Part shown: one piece after another, positions 44,493-52,270 of the stretch | How positions within the stretch are numbered: the first letter of the stretch is position 1 | How the letters are laid out: the number at the start of each line of letters is the position of its first letter | Assembly (NCBI GenBank): GCA_040218145.1 | Contig: JAVJQK010000031.1 | Coordinates: 1-64,000, forward strand | Length of the DNA stretch: 64,000 bases | Source: Sandaracinaceae bacterium | GTDB taxonomy: Bacteria > Myxococcota_A > Polyangia > Polyangiales > Sandaracinaceae | Direction of reading: 5' to 3' | Notes under the pieces: generated by a model | What the model was told of the DNA's origin: nothing | Seen by the model: the letters and a program-made list of their open reading frames with translations, nothing else | The model's database searches: none | Program-made: the position numbers and the translations under genes

Positions 44493-45911
44493 TCAGCGAC
44501 GCGGCCCGAGGAGCGGAGCCTCCAGCAGCCGCTCTTCGCCTTCGCCCGGCACCTCGTCGACGCGACGGACCCGCACGCGCACCACCTGGCCCTGCTCGAA
44601 GCGCTCGCGCGGCACGTCGACGTAGATCGCGATCTCCCGGTCCGAGAGCGACGGGAGCGCGAGCGCGTCCGCGCTGAGCGTGACCTCGTGGCCGTCGACC
44701 GGGATCGCCTCGATCTCGAAGCGCGCCTCGTCGGGCCCCTTGTTGACCAGGTGGACCTGGAAGAGGTTTCGCACCGTCGCGTCCTCCGTCTGCGCGTTCA
44801 GGACGTGGTAGGGCGCGCCCCGCAGCCGCAGGAGGTTCGCCTCGAACGACACGTGGCTGCGGAAGGCGAAGAACGCCCCGACCGCCCACAGCGCCACGAC
44901 GCCGGCGTAGAGGAAGACGCGCGGGCGCAGCCACCGCCTCGGCCGGTGCTCGAGACCGTTGAGCGAGTCGTACCGGACCAGCCCCGTCGGCCGCTTCAGC
45001 TTGGTCATGATCTCGTCGCACGCGTCGATGCAGGCGGTGCACCCGATGCAGTCGAGCTGCAGGCCGTTGCGGATGTCGATCCCGGTCGGACAGACGACCA
45101 CGCAGCGACCGCAGTCGACGCAGTCTCCCGCGCTGGCGTCCTTGACCTTGCCGCGGGGCTCACCGCGGAGCGCGTCGTAGCCGACGACGAGGCTGTCCCG
45201 ATCCGTCATCACGGACTGGAGGCGCCCGTAGGGGCAGACGATCAGGCAGAGCTGCTCGCGGAACCACGCGAAGTTGCCGTAGAGGATCACGCTCGTCACC
45301 GCCATCCAGGTGAACGCGCCCGGATGCGCGGAGGGCGACGCGCCGATCATGGAGAGCATCGACGGCATCGAGACGAAGAAGCTCAGGAAGATGTGGCTCA
45401 CCCCGAGCGCGGCGACGGCGAAGAGCAGGTGCTTGAGCGCCTTGCGCCAGAGCTTGTCGATCGACATGGGAGCCGCGTTGCGACGGAGGCGCGCCTGCCG
45501 GTTGCCCTCCACGAGCCGCTCGATGCGCCGGAACACCCCCTCGAGGAAGACGGTCTGCGGACACGCCCAGCCGCACCAGACGCGACCGAGCACGGTGGTG
45601 GCGAAGAAGAGCGTCAGCCCCACCCCGCTCAAGAGGAAGAACACCAACCAGAAGTCTTGCGAGTTGTAGGTGCCTCCGAAGAGGTAGAAGCGCCGCGCCG
45701 CCACGTCGAGGTAGAGCGCGGGCTTGCCGCCGACCTGGACCCAGGGGAGCAGGGCCCAGATGGCGATCAGCGCCGCGAACACGACGTAGCGGAGCCGCAC
45801 GAAGCGGCCCTTGACGTCCGCGGGGTGGACGAAATTGCGGCGGCCGTCGCGCGCGATGGAGCTCGCGGGAGGATCCACCACCGGGAGGTGCACGCGGCCG
45901 TCGTGACTCAT
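44493..45911 (-). CDS. ccoG: cbb3 oxidase accessory ferredoxin-like protein CcoG
   Basis: A 472-residue membrane iron-sulfur protein needed for copper handling in cbb3 oxidase assembly (cupric reductase activity is reported for the family). It has several membrane helices, a CGWACPQTVFLEGVFRRIER segment, and two 4Fe-4S motifs (CVDCGRCVVVCPTG and CIGCTACIDACDE), followed by an IG-like periplasmic FixG domain. The ATG at 45911 follows GAGGAGA. It is the last gene of the ccoI-S-NO-Q-P-G unit. Confidence 0.93.
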   Translation of the reverse strand: MSHDGRVHLPVVDPPASSIARDGRRNFVHPADVKGRFVRLRYVVFAALIAIWALLPWVQVGGKPALYLDVAARRFYLFGGTYNSQDFWLVFFLLSGVGLTLFFATTVLGRVWCGWACPQTVFLEGVFRRIERLVEGNRQARLRRNAAPMSIDKLWRKALKHLLFAVAALGVSHIFLSFFVSMPSMLSMIGASPSAHPGAFTWMAVTSVILYGNFAWFREQLCLIVCPYGRLQSVMTDRDSLVVGYDALRGEPRGKVKDASAGDCVDCGRCVVVCPTGIDIRNGLQLDCIGCTACIDACDEIMTKLKRPTGLVRYDSLNGLEHRPRRWLRPRVFLYAGVVALWAVGAFFAFRSHVSFEANLLRLRGAPYHVLNAQTEDATVRNLFQVHLVNKGPDEARFEIEAIPVDGHEVTLSADALALPSLSDREIAIYVDVPRERFEQGQVVRVRVRRVDEVPGEGEERLLEAPLLGPRR

Positions 45912-45921
45912 CGATGTCTCC

Positions 45922-46599
45922 TCAGGCGCCCGGCGGCGCCTCGTCTCCGGTGACCGCGTGCTCGGACTCCCCCGGCGCCTCCTCGGGCGTCTCGGCTTCC
46001 CTCTCCTCGGGCGACGCGTTCGGATCGAAGGGCTCGCCCTCGGCCGGGCGCCCCCCCTGCACGTTGGTGTTCCGCACCGAGAGCAGGTAGGCGGTCACCG
46101 CCTGCACGCGCCGCTGGCCGAGCGCGGCGCCCCACTCCGGCATGCCGCTCGAGCCGGCGAGGCGCGCCCGGTCGGAAGAGATTCCGTCGAGGATCGACCC
46201 GTAGATCTGCAAGGGTCCCCCCCCGTGAAGCCAGGCGTCATCGGTGAGGTTGGGCCCGATCTGCCCCTGCCCCTCGGCGCCGTGGCAGGCGGCGCAGGTC
46301 GTCTGGAACGTCTCGCGCCCCTCCGCCACCGTCGCCGCGTCGCCCGCGAGCACCTGCAGCGTCTCCGCGTCGACCTCCCCGGCCGCCGCGCGCGCCGCCA
46401 TCGCCTCCGCGAAGAGCTCGGGCGTGGACGACGCCATCTCGAACTCCTCGTAGACGAACCAGTATCCGATCGCAAAGGCGATGGCGCCGTAGAAGGTCCA
46501 CAGCCACCACATCGGGAGCGCGTTGTCCGCCTCCTCGATGCCGTCGTAGACGTGGATGATCTCGCCCTGGATCTCGTCGGTCCGCTTGACGTCACCCAT
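45922..46599 (-). CDS. ccoP: cbb3 oxidase subunit CcoP, monohaem form
   Basis: The membrane-bound cytochrome c subunit that passes electrons to CcoN/O. It starts with the CcoP N-terminal domain (DEIQGEIIHVYDGIEEADNALPMWWLWTFYGAIAFAIGYW), then one cytochrome c domain with CAACH and the distal SSGMPEWGAAL. Usual CcoP has two haem-binding CXXCH motifs and about 300 residues; this one has 225 residues, one motif and an acidic tail. The ATG overlaps the ccoQ stop by 8 bases. Confidence 0.9.
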   Translation of the reverse strand: MGDVKRTDEIQGEIIHVYDGIEEADNALPMWWLWTFYGAIAFAIGYWFVYEEFEMASSTPELFAEAMAARAAAGEVDAETLQVLAGDAATVAEGRETFQTTCAACHGAEGQGQIGPNLTDDAWLHGGGPLQIYGSILDGISSDRARLAGSSGMPEWGAALGQRRVQAVTAYLLSVRNTNVQGGRPAEGEPFDPNASPEEREAETPEEAPGESEHAVTGDEAPPGA

Positions 46600-46780
46600 G
46601 GCGCGCCTCGCTCTCTCCTTCGAGGGGCAGGTTGGCCATCGCGTCGACGTGGGCGCGTTCGGCGCGGAGCACCCGCACCACCGCGAGCACGAAGACGGTA
46701 CAGAACAGCAACATCGCGATCAGCGGCCCCGCCAGCAGCGGGCTGTCGCTGAAGAAGTCGCGGGTCATCTCGCTCATCAT
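46592..46780 (-). CDS. ccoQ: cbb3 oxidase CcoQ-like small subunit
   Basis: A 62-residue protein with one membrane helix (LAGPLIAMLLFCTVFVLAVVRVLR) and a short charged tail, the form and position of CcoQ. Two adjacent ATG codons (46780 and 46777) overlap the ccoNO stop as ATGATG; the gene ends 8 bases inside ccoP. CcoQ stabilises the oxidase complex. Confidence 0.8.
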   Translation of the reverse strand: MMSEMTRDFFSDSPLLAGPLIAMLLFCTVFVLAVVRVLRAERAHVDAMANLPLEGESEARHG

Positions 46781-49164
46781 CGGGTCACCTCCTCGCGATC
46801 CTCCGGGATCTCGCTCACCTGCACCGGCGTCGGCCCCTCCTCCTCCGGCGCGCCTTCCCATTCGGACGTGTTCCGCCCGAGGCGCTCGAGGTACGAGATG
46901 AGCGCGACGAGCTGGCTCTCCTCGAGCGGCAGATCACCCCTCGCGCCGTTCGGCTCCACCTCCGGCGCCAGCTCCGACGCGATGAAGGCGGCCTGGGCGC
47001 GCGCGTCGGCCTCCCCGCCGAGCACGGCCGGGTTGTCGTAGGGCACGCCCAGCAACTGCATGACGCCGAGCTTCTGCTGCGTCTCGTCGAACGGGACGCG
47101 CGTGGCTCGCAGGTGTGGGTACGACGGCATGATCGAGCCCGGCGACGTCGAGCGGGGATCGATCATGTGCTCGTAGTGCCACACGGCGCCGCGGTTCTGG
47201 CTGCTCTCTCGCGCCAGGTCGGGGCCAGTGCGCTTGCTTCCCCACTGGAAGGGGTGGTCCCAGATGCTGTCGTCCATGGTGGAGACGCCGCCCGGATAGC
47301 GCGCCGCCTCCCACGTGAAGGGTCGGATCATCTGCGAGTGGCAGTTGTAACAACCCTCGCTGATGTACACGTCTCGACCGTGGAGCTCGAGCGCCGTGTA
47401 GGGCCGCATGGGCGTGTCCCGACGGTCCTGCTCGCCGATGATCACCGACGGCACGATCTCGGCGACGCCGCCGATGAGCACCGCGATGGTGGTGAACACG
47501 GTGAAGAGCAGCGCCTTGCCCTCGAGCACGCTGTGCCAGCCGGGACCGTCATCGCTGCCCACCTGGATGGCGATGGTGCCGAGGATCGTCACGAACACGG
47601 CCGCGGAGATGAGCAGGGTCGAGGCGAGCTCGTTCACGAAGGCGACGGCGCCGACGAGCACCGCGACGACGGTCACCAGCTTGACGGGGTTGCTGAGCAC
47701 GATCGCTCGCCAGTCGACCTCGTCCTCCTCCGGCTCGACCACCACCTCGACGGTCGTCTCGATGGGCTTGCGCCCGCGGATCGTCATCACGAGGTTGTAG
47801 GCGAGCATGAAGAAGCCAGTGAGGTAGACGGTGCCGCCCGTGAGGCGCGCCCAGTACATCGGGCGGATGGCGTCGAGCGTCTCGAGGAAGCTCGGGTAGA
47901 GCAGTCCGCCGTCGGGCGTCTCCGCGCGCCACATCAGCCCCTGCGTCACGCCGCTCACCCACATCGAGACGACATAGAGGAGGATGCCGAGGGTCCCGAG
48001 GTAGAAGTGCGCGTCGGCGAGCTTGCGGCTGTAGAGCTTGGTGCCGAAGAGCCGCGGCACCATCCAGTAGAACATCCCGGCGGCCATGAAGCCGTTCCAC
48101 CCGAGCGCCCCGCCGTGCACGTGGCCGATGATCCAGTCGGTGTAGTGGCCGAGCGAGCTGACCGAGCGGATCGAGAGGAGCGGCCCCTCGAAGGTGGCCA
48201 TGCCGTAGAAGGTCACGCCGGCCGCGAAGAACTTGAGGACCGGGTCCCTGCGCACGCGATCCCACGCGCCGCGGAGCGTCAACAGGCCGTTCAGCATGCC
48301 GCCCCAGCTCGGGGCCCAGAGCATGAGGCTGAAGACCATGCCCAGCGTCTGCGCCCACTCGGGCAGCGCCGTGTTGAGCAGGTGGTGCGGGCCGGCCCAG
48401 ATGTAGATGAAGACCAGGCCCCAGAAGTGGATGATCGAGAGCCGGTAGCTGAAGACCGGGCGGTCCGCGGCCTTCGGCAGGTAGTAGTACATGATGCCGA
48501 GGACGGGGGTGGTCAGGAAGAAGGCGACCGCGTTGTGGCCGTACCACCACTGCACGAGCGCGTCCTGCACGCCGCCGAACACCGAGTAGCTCGTGAACGA
48601 GAGCCCCGCCGGGATGGCGAGGTTGTTCACCACGTAGAGCACGGTGATGGTGACGATGGTCGCGATGTAGAACCAGATCGCGACGTAGAGGTGCTTCTCG
48701 TTGCGCTTCTTCAGGGTCCAGAAGAAGTTGATCGCGAAGATCACCCAGACGAGCGCGACCGCGATGTCGATCGGCCACTCGAGCTCCGCGTACTCCTTGG
48801 ACTGCGTGATGCCGAGCGGGAGGGTGATGGCGGCCGACAGGATGATCGCCTGCCAGCCCCAGAAGTGGATCTTGGCCAGCAGATCGCTCGCCACGCGCGT
48901 CTTCAGCAGGCGCTGCGTGGAGTGGTACATGCCGGCGAAGATCATGTTGCCGACGAACGCGAAGATGACGGCGTTGGTGTGGAGCGGGCGGAGGCGGCCG
49001 AAGGTGAAGTACGGCACGCCCCCGTCGGAGAGGTTGGCCGGCCAGAACGCGAGCTGGAGCGCCACCAGGGCGCCCACGCTCATGCCGACCAGCCCCCACA
49101 CGATCGACGCGCCGGTGAACCAGCGGGCGACCCAATCGTTGTAGGTGACGGAGCGAGTTTCCAC
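46777..49164 (-). CDS. ccoNO: cbb3 cytochrome c oxidase fused catalytic subunit CcoN-CcoO
   Basis: A 795-residue fusion of the catalytic haem-copper subunit CcoN and the monohaem cytochrome c subunit CcoO, normally two genes. The CcoN part has a dozen membrane helices with haem and copper ligands: His62 in LHTNAVIFAF, VQWWYGHNAVAFFL, the HH pair in AGPHHLL and IGHVHGGALGWNG. The CcoO part has its membrane anchor (about 530-580) and CYNCH at 605-609 followed by SQMIRPF. The start is GTG at 49164, two bases after the ccoS stop. It reduces oxygen with high affinity while pumping protons. Confidence 0.95.
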   Translation of the reverse strand: METRSVTYNDWVARWFTGASIVWGLVGMSVGALVALQLAFWPANLSDGGVPYFTFGRLRPLHTNAVIFAFVGNMIFAGMYHSTQRLLKTRVASDLLAKIHFWGWQAIILSAAITLPLGITQSKEYAELEWPIDIAVALVWVIFAINFFWTLKKRNEKHLYVAIWFYIATIVTITVLYVVNNLAIPAGLSFTSYSVFGGVQDALVQWWYGHNAVAFFLTTPVLGIMYYYLPKAADRPVFSYRLSIIHFWGLVFIYIWAGPHHLLNTALPEWAQTLGMVFSLMLWAPSWGGMLNGLLTLRGAWDRVRRDPVLKFFAAGVTFYGMATFEGPLLSIRSVSSLGHYTDWIIGHVHGGALGWNGFMAAGMFYWMVPRLFGTKLYSRKLADAHFYLGTLGILLYVVSMWVSGVTQGLMWRAETPDGGLLYPSFLETLDAIRPMYWARLTGGTVYLTGFFMLAYNLVMTIRGRKPIETTVEVVVEPEEDEVDWRAIVLSNPVKLVTVVAVLVGAVAFVNELASTLLISAAVFVTILGTIAIQVGSDDGPGWHSVLEGKALLFTVFTTIAVLIGGVAEIVPSVIIGEQDRRDTPMRPYTALELHGRDVYISEGCYNCHSQMIRPFTWEAARYPGGVSTMDDSIWDHPFQWGSKRTGPDLARESSQNRGAVWHYEHMIDPRSTSPGSIMPSYPHLRATRVPFDETQQKLGVMQLLGVPYDNPAVLGGEADARAQAAFIASELAPEVEPNGARGDLPLEESQLVALISYLERLGRNTSEWEGAPEEEGPTPVQVSEIPEDREEVTR

Positions 49165-49166
49165 GT

Positions 49167-49367
49167 CTATCGATCCTCGGGGAGGGAGGGGGGTTGGGAG
49201 GACGAGGCGGAGTCCTCGTCGGAGGGTTGGGGGTCGTCTCGAAGGGGGAGCAGCGCGAGCCGGTCGGCGTGCTCGTGGGAGCCGCGGCCGATCGACCACA
49301 CGAAGGCGAGGGCGCCCGCGCCGGCGAGCACGAGGCTCACGAAGAGCGTCAAGATCAGGACCTCCAT
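49167..49367 (-). CDS. ccoS: cbb3 oxidase maturation protein CcoS
   Basis: A 66-residue protein: one membrane helix (VLILTLFVSLVLAGAGALAFVWSI) followed by a short polar, Ser/Asp-rich tail, the typical CcoS form, required for inserting cofactors into CcoN. Its ATG at 49367 lies inside the end of ccoI (13-base overlap) and its stop is two bases before ccoNO, so it is translationally embedded in the operon. Confidence 0.88.
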   Translation of the reverse strand: MEVLILTLFVSLVLAGAGALAFVWSIGRGSHEHADRLALLPLRDDPQPSDEDSASSSQPPSLPEDR

Positions 49368-51718
49368 CGAGACCTCCCGGCGGGGGCGCGCATCGCGAGC
49401 GCCGCGCCCGCGAGGGTCACGACGGAGCTGATGGGCATGAGCACGGCGGCCACCCAGGGCTCGACGAGCCCCGCGTAGGCGAGCCCGACGGCGCCGAGGT
49501 TGTAGACGACGGCGAACGCGAGGCAGCCGCGCACGACCCGCGCGAGGCGCCGCGCCTCCAGCAGCAGCTCCCGCACCGGCGCGAGGCCCGCGGTGACGAA
49601 GTAGAAGTCGCTCCGCGCCGGCATGAAGGGCCGATCGATGGCGGGGGTGCCGCTCGCGAGCGCGACCTCGGCCGCGGGGCCGTCGTTGATTCCATCGCCG
49701 ACGAAGAGGGTCTCCTCGGGCGCGTGCGCGCGGAGCCACTCGGCCTTGTCGTCGGGGCGCTGGCCGCCGATCGCGCGCTCCTCGGGGAGGCCGAGCCGCG
49801 CCGCCATGGCGCGGGTCCGAGCCACGGAGTCGCCGCTGAGGATCCAGACCTCGAGCCCGTCGGCGAGGAGCGCGGCGACCTCGCGCTGCGCGTCCGGCCG
49901 GAGGGCCTCCTCCGTCTCCAACCAGACGATCGGGCGGCCGTCCCGCGCGAAGACCAGGTCGGCCTCGGGTCGGTGCTCTGGCGCCGCCCACTCCGGCGCG
50001 CCCAGACGGAAGCGGTGTCCGCCGCGCTGCGTCTGCATGCCGCACGAAGGCGCCTCGAGCGCGACGAGCGACGGATCGAAGGGCGCATCGAGCGCGTCGA
50101 GCACGGCGAGGCTCTTGGGGTGCGTGCTGCGCGCGGCGAGGCCGTGGAGCACCGCCCTCTCCTCGTCGTCGAGCGCGTCGAGCGCCGCGGCGTCCACGAG
50201 GCGCGGCTTGCCGGTCGTCAGCGTCCCGGTCTTGTCGAAGACCGCGCGCCGGACCCCGGGCAGGCGCCGCAGCAAGCCGGCGTCGCGCACGAAGAGCCCG
50301 CGGCGGCGGAGGTGACTCTGGGCGAGCTCCCACGCGAGCGGCGCCGCGATGCCGAACGCACACGGACAGGTCACCACCAGGACGGCGGTGGTCACGCGCA
50401 CGGCCTCGTCGAACGTCCCGTGCATCATCCAGAGCGCGAAGGCGCCGGCCGCGGCGGCGAGCACGCCGGCCACGTAGAGGCCCGCGATCCGACCGGTGAG
50501 GGGGCTCGACGCCTCGCGCTCCAGGGGCGCGCGGAGCAAGCCCGTCAGCGGAGAGCCCGCGAGATCGGTGACGCACGTCGCCTGGACACCGCCTCCCGAG
50601 GCGAGGAAGGCCCCGGCGGGCGCGATGGCGCCAGCCTCGAAGCGACGCGGCTCGCTCTCCCCGTCGATCCAGTCGAGCCGGAGCGAGGCGGCCGAGGCGA
50701 GCACCGCGTCGACGGGGACGAGGTCGCCCGCGGCGAGGAAGAGCGTGTCGCCCGGCGCCAGCTCCGTGCAGCGGACCAGCTTGGGCCCGTCCCGCTCCAG
50801 TCGGCGCGACCAGAGCCCGAGGGTGCCGTCGCTCTTCAACAGACGCGCTCGGTTCTGCGCGACCACGCGCTCCTGCAGCCAGCGACCGACCAGCATGAGC
50901 GCCACGAAGACCGCGACGGTGTCGAAGTAGCCGGGTTCGAGAGGGCCGTCGCCTCCACCGAAGAAGCTCCAGGTCGACCCCACCGTGGCCAGCCCGATCC
51001 CGACCGCGATCGGCAGATCGAGGTGCACCAGCCCGCGGCGGAGGCTCTGCCAGGCGGACTTGACGAAGACGCCGCCCCCGACCACCACGGTGGCGACGCC
51101 GAGGGCGAAGGCCAGCTCCCGCGCCACGTCGTGGAGGCGCCCCTCGGTCAGGCCGAAGTAGAGCGCGAGGCTGACCATCATGGCGTTCGCGGCGAGCGCC
51201 ACGCTGAGACCCATGCGGAGCGTGAGCGCGTCGCTCCGCGCGGAGCCCGCGAGCGCAGCCCCCTCCAACGCGGGACCGATGGCGTAGCCGACCGACCGGA
51301 CCGCGTCCGCCCACCGGCGGAGATCGAAGCTCGGCTCGACGGCCAGGCGGATCCGTCCCCGCGAGGGGTTCACCACGCAAGATTTGCCTCCGGGCTGACG
51401 GGCGAAGACGGCCTCGAGCAACCAGACGCAGGCGGCGCAGTGCACCCCCTGCACGTCGACCTCGAGCCGCGTGAGCCCGGCGGCCGCCTCGAGACGCGCC
51501 TCGAGCGGAGCCAGCCACGCCGACTCCGCCTGCTCGGGGGGCGCCGGCAAGCCGGGCGCCGCGCCGCGCAGGTCGTAGTATCGGCCGAGCCCTTCGGCCT
51601 CCAGGATCGCGTGCACGCGCGCGCACCCAGCGCAGCAGAACGCGCCCTCGATCCCGCCGAGGGGGTTCGCGCAATGCCGGCAGGTGCCGGCGTAGGAGTC
51701 GAGGGTGGCGGTGCGCAT
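49355..51718 (-). CDS. ccoI: copper-translocating P-type ATPase CcoI
   Basis: A 787-residue P1B-type ATPase that exports copper for the cbb3 binuclear centre. The N-terminus has the CcoI/FixI-type metal segment (CRHCANPL, FCCAGC), then a heavy-metal domain with GVHCAACVWLLE (Cys94, Cys97), eight membrane helices including the CPC motif in VVTCPCAFG, phosphorylation site DKTGTLTTGK and the hinge GDGINDGPA. It is the first gene of the operon, and a sigma54-type promoter sequence ends about 45 bp before its ATG. Confidence 0.94.
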   Translation of the reverse strand: MRTATLDSYAGTCRHCANPLGGIEGAFCCAGCARVHAILEAEGLGRYYDLRGAAPGLPAPPEQAESAWLAPLEARLEAAAGLTRLEVDVQGVHCAACVWLLEAVFARQPGGKSCVVNPSRGRIRLAVEPSFDLRRWADAVRSVGYAIGPALEGAALAGSARSDALTLRMGLSVALAANAMMVSLALYFGLTEGRLHDVARELAFALGVATVVVGGGVFVKSAWQSLRRGLVHLDLPIAVGIGLATVGSTWSFFGGGDGPLEPGYFDTVAVFVALMLVGRWLQERVVAQNRARLLKSDGTLGLWSRRLERDGPKLVRCTELAPGDTLFLAAGDLVPVDAVLASAASLRLDWIDGESEPRRFEAGAIAPAGAFLASGGGVQATCVTDLAGSPLTGLLRAPLEREASSPLTGRIAGLYVAGVLAAAAGAFALWMMHGTFDEAVRVTTAVLVVTCPCAFGIAAPLAWELAQSHLRRRGLFVRDAGLLRRLPGVRRAVFDKTGTLTTGKPRLVDAAALDALDDEERAVLHGLAARSTHPKSLAVLDALDAPFDPSLVALEAPSCGMQTQRGGHRFRLGAPEWAAPEHRPEADLVFARDGRPIVWLETEEALRPDAQREVAALLADGLEVWILSGDSVARTRAMAARLGLPEERAIGGQRPDDKAEWLRAHAPEETLFVGDGINDGPAAEVALASGTPAIDRPFMPARSDFYFVTAGLAPVRELLLEARRLARVVRGCLAFAVVYNLGAVGLAYAGLVEPWVAAVLMPISSVVTLAGAALAMRAPAGRSRWRS

Positions 51719-51763
51719 GTCCGGCGCGAGGGACCCCTGAATGGGTCTCGCGGCGCGGCGTCT

Positions 51764-51779
51764 TGCAGAGGGCGTACCA
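51764..51779 (-). promoter_or_regulatory. sigma54 (-24/-12) promoter of the cco operon
   Basis: Minus-strand sequence TGGTACG, four bases, CTGCA. It has the invariant GG and GC at exact spacing and differs from TGGCACG-N4-TTGCA at only two consensus positions. The expected transcript start is near 51752, giving a leader of about 35 nt before the ccoI ATG at 51718. Confidence 0.6.
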
Positions 51780-51879
51780 CCGCCGAGAGCTGGAACCGGG
51801 GAGGTCTGGACGGTGACATCGGCGCATCGACTGCGAGCTGACGCAGATCCTGCGTCTGCGCTTTCGCTTGAACATCACC

Positions 51880-51896
51880 GTGTGGGCGTGACACAC
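51880..51896. promoter_or_regulatory. candidate activator palindrome upstream of ccoI
   Basis: Inverted repeat GTGTG-N7-CACAC about 100 bp upstream of the sigma54-type promoter, a usual distance for an enhancer of an NtrC-type activator. The form also resembles sites of the CRP/FNR family, so the binding protein is open. Confidence 0.3.
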
Positions 51897-51903
51897 ATGT
51901 TTC

Positions 51904-52215
51904 GTGCGGTGGTTCCGACGTCTGCTTCGAAGTGAGGGATCTGCGCCCCCTTCCCCGGTCCTCCTGCGGGTGCAAGCCCCGGGCGGGAGCCCGGCGTCGG
52001 CCGTCGACGTGCGCGCACGCTGGCTCCCCTCCGGACGCACGACCGAGCGCAGCCACCGCACCGCGGACGGGCTCTGCGTGGTCTCCTGGATGGGCGACGA
52101 GGAGCGCGTCGAGCTGACCTTGCGCTCGGAGGTCGGCGGCGCGGCGCTCGAGCTTCACCGCGACCGGCCCGACGGTGGCCGCGTGCGCGACGTGGCGCTC
52201 GACGGCCCGCTCTGA
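51904..52215 (+). CDS. small hypothetical protein
   Basis: A possible 103-residue protein from GTG 51904. Codon positions look coding in the second half (VDVRARWLPSGRTTERS..., VELTLRSEVGGAALELHRD), which would be a small beta-rich domain. The start lacks a good ribosome-binding site and overlaps the ccoI regulatory region, so the N-terminus could lie further downstream. No recognisable family. Confidence 0.42.
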   Translation: MRWFRRLLRSEGSAPPSPVLLRVQAPGGSPASAVDVRARWLPSGRTTERSHRTADGLCVVSWMGDEERVELTLRSEVGGAALELHRDRPDGGRVRDVALDGPL

Positions 52216-52270
52216 GCTCGCCGGGCCGCGTGGCGAGGAGGCGTCGCGCGCGTACCTCGCGGTCGAGCCC

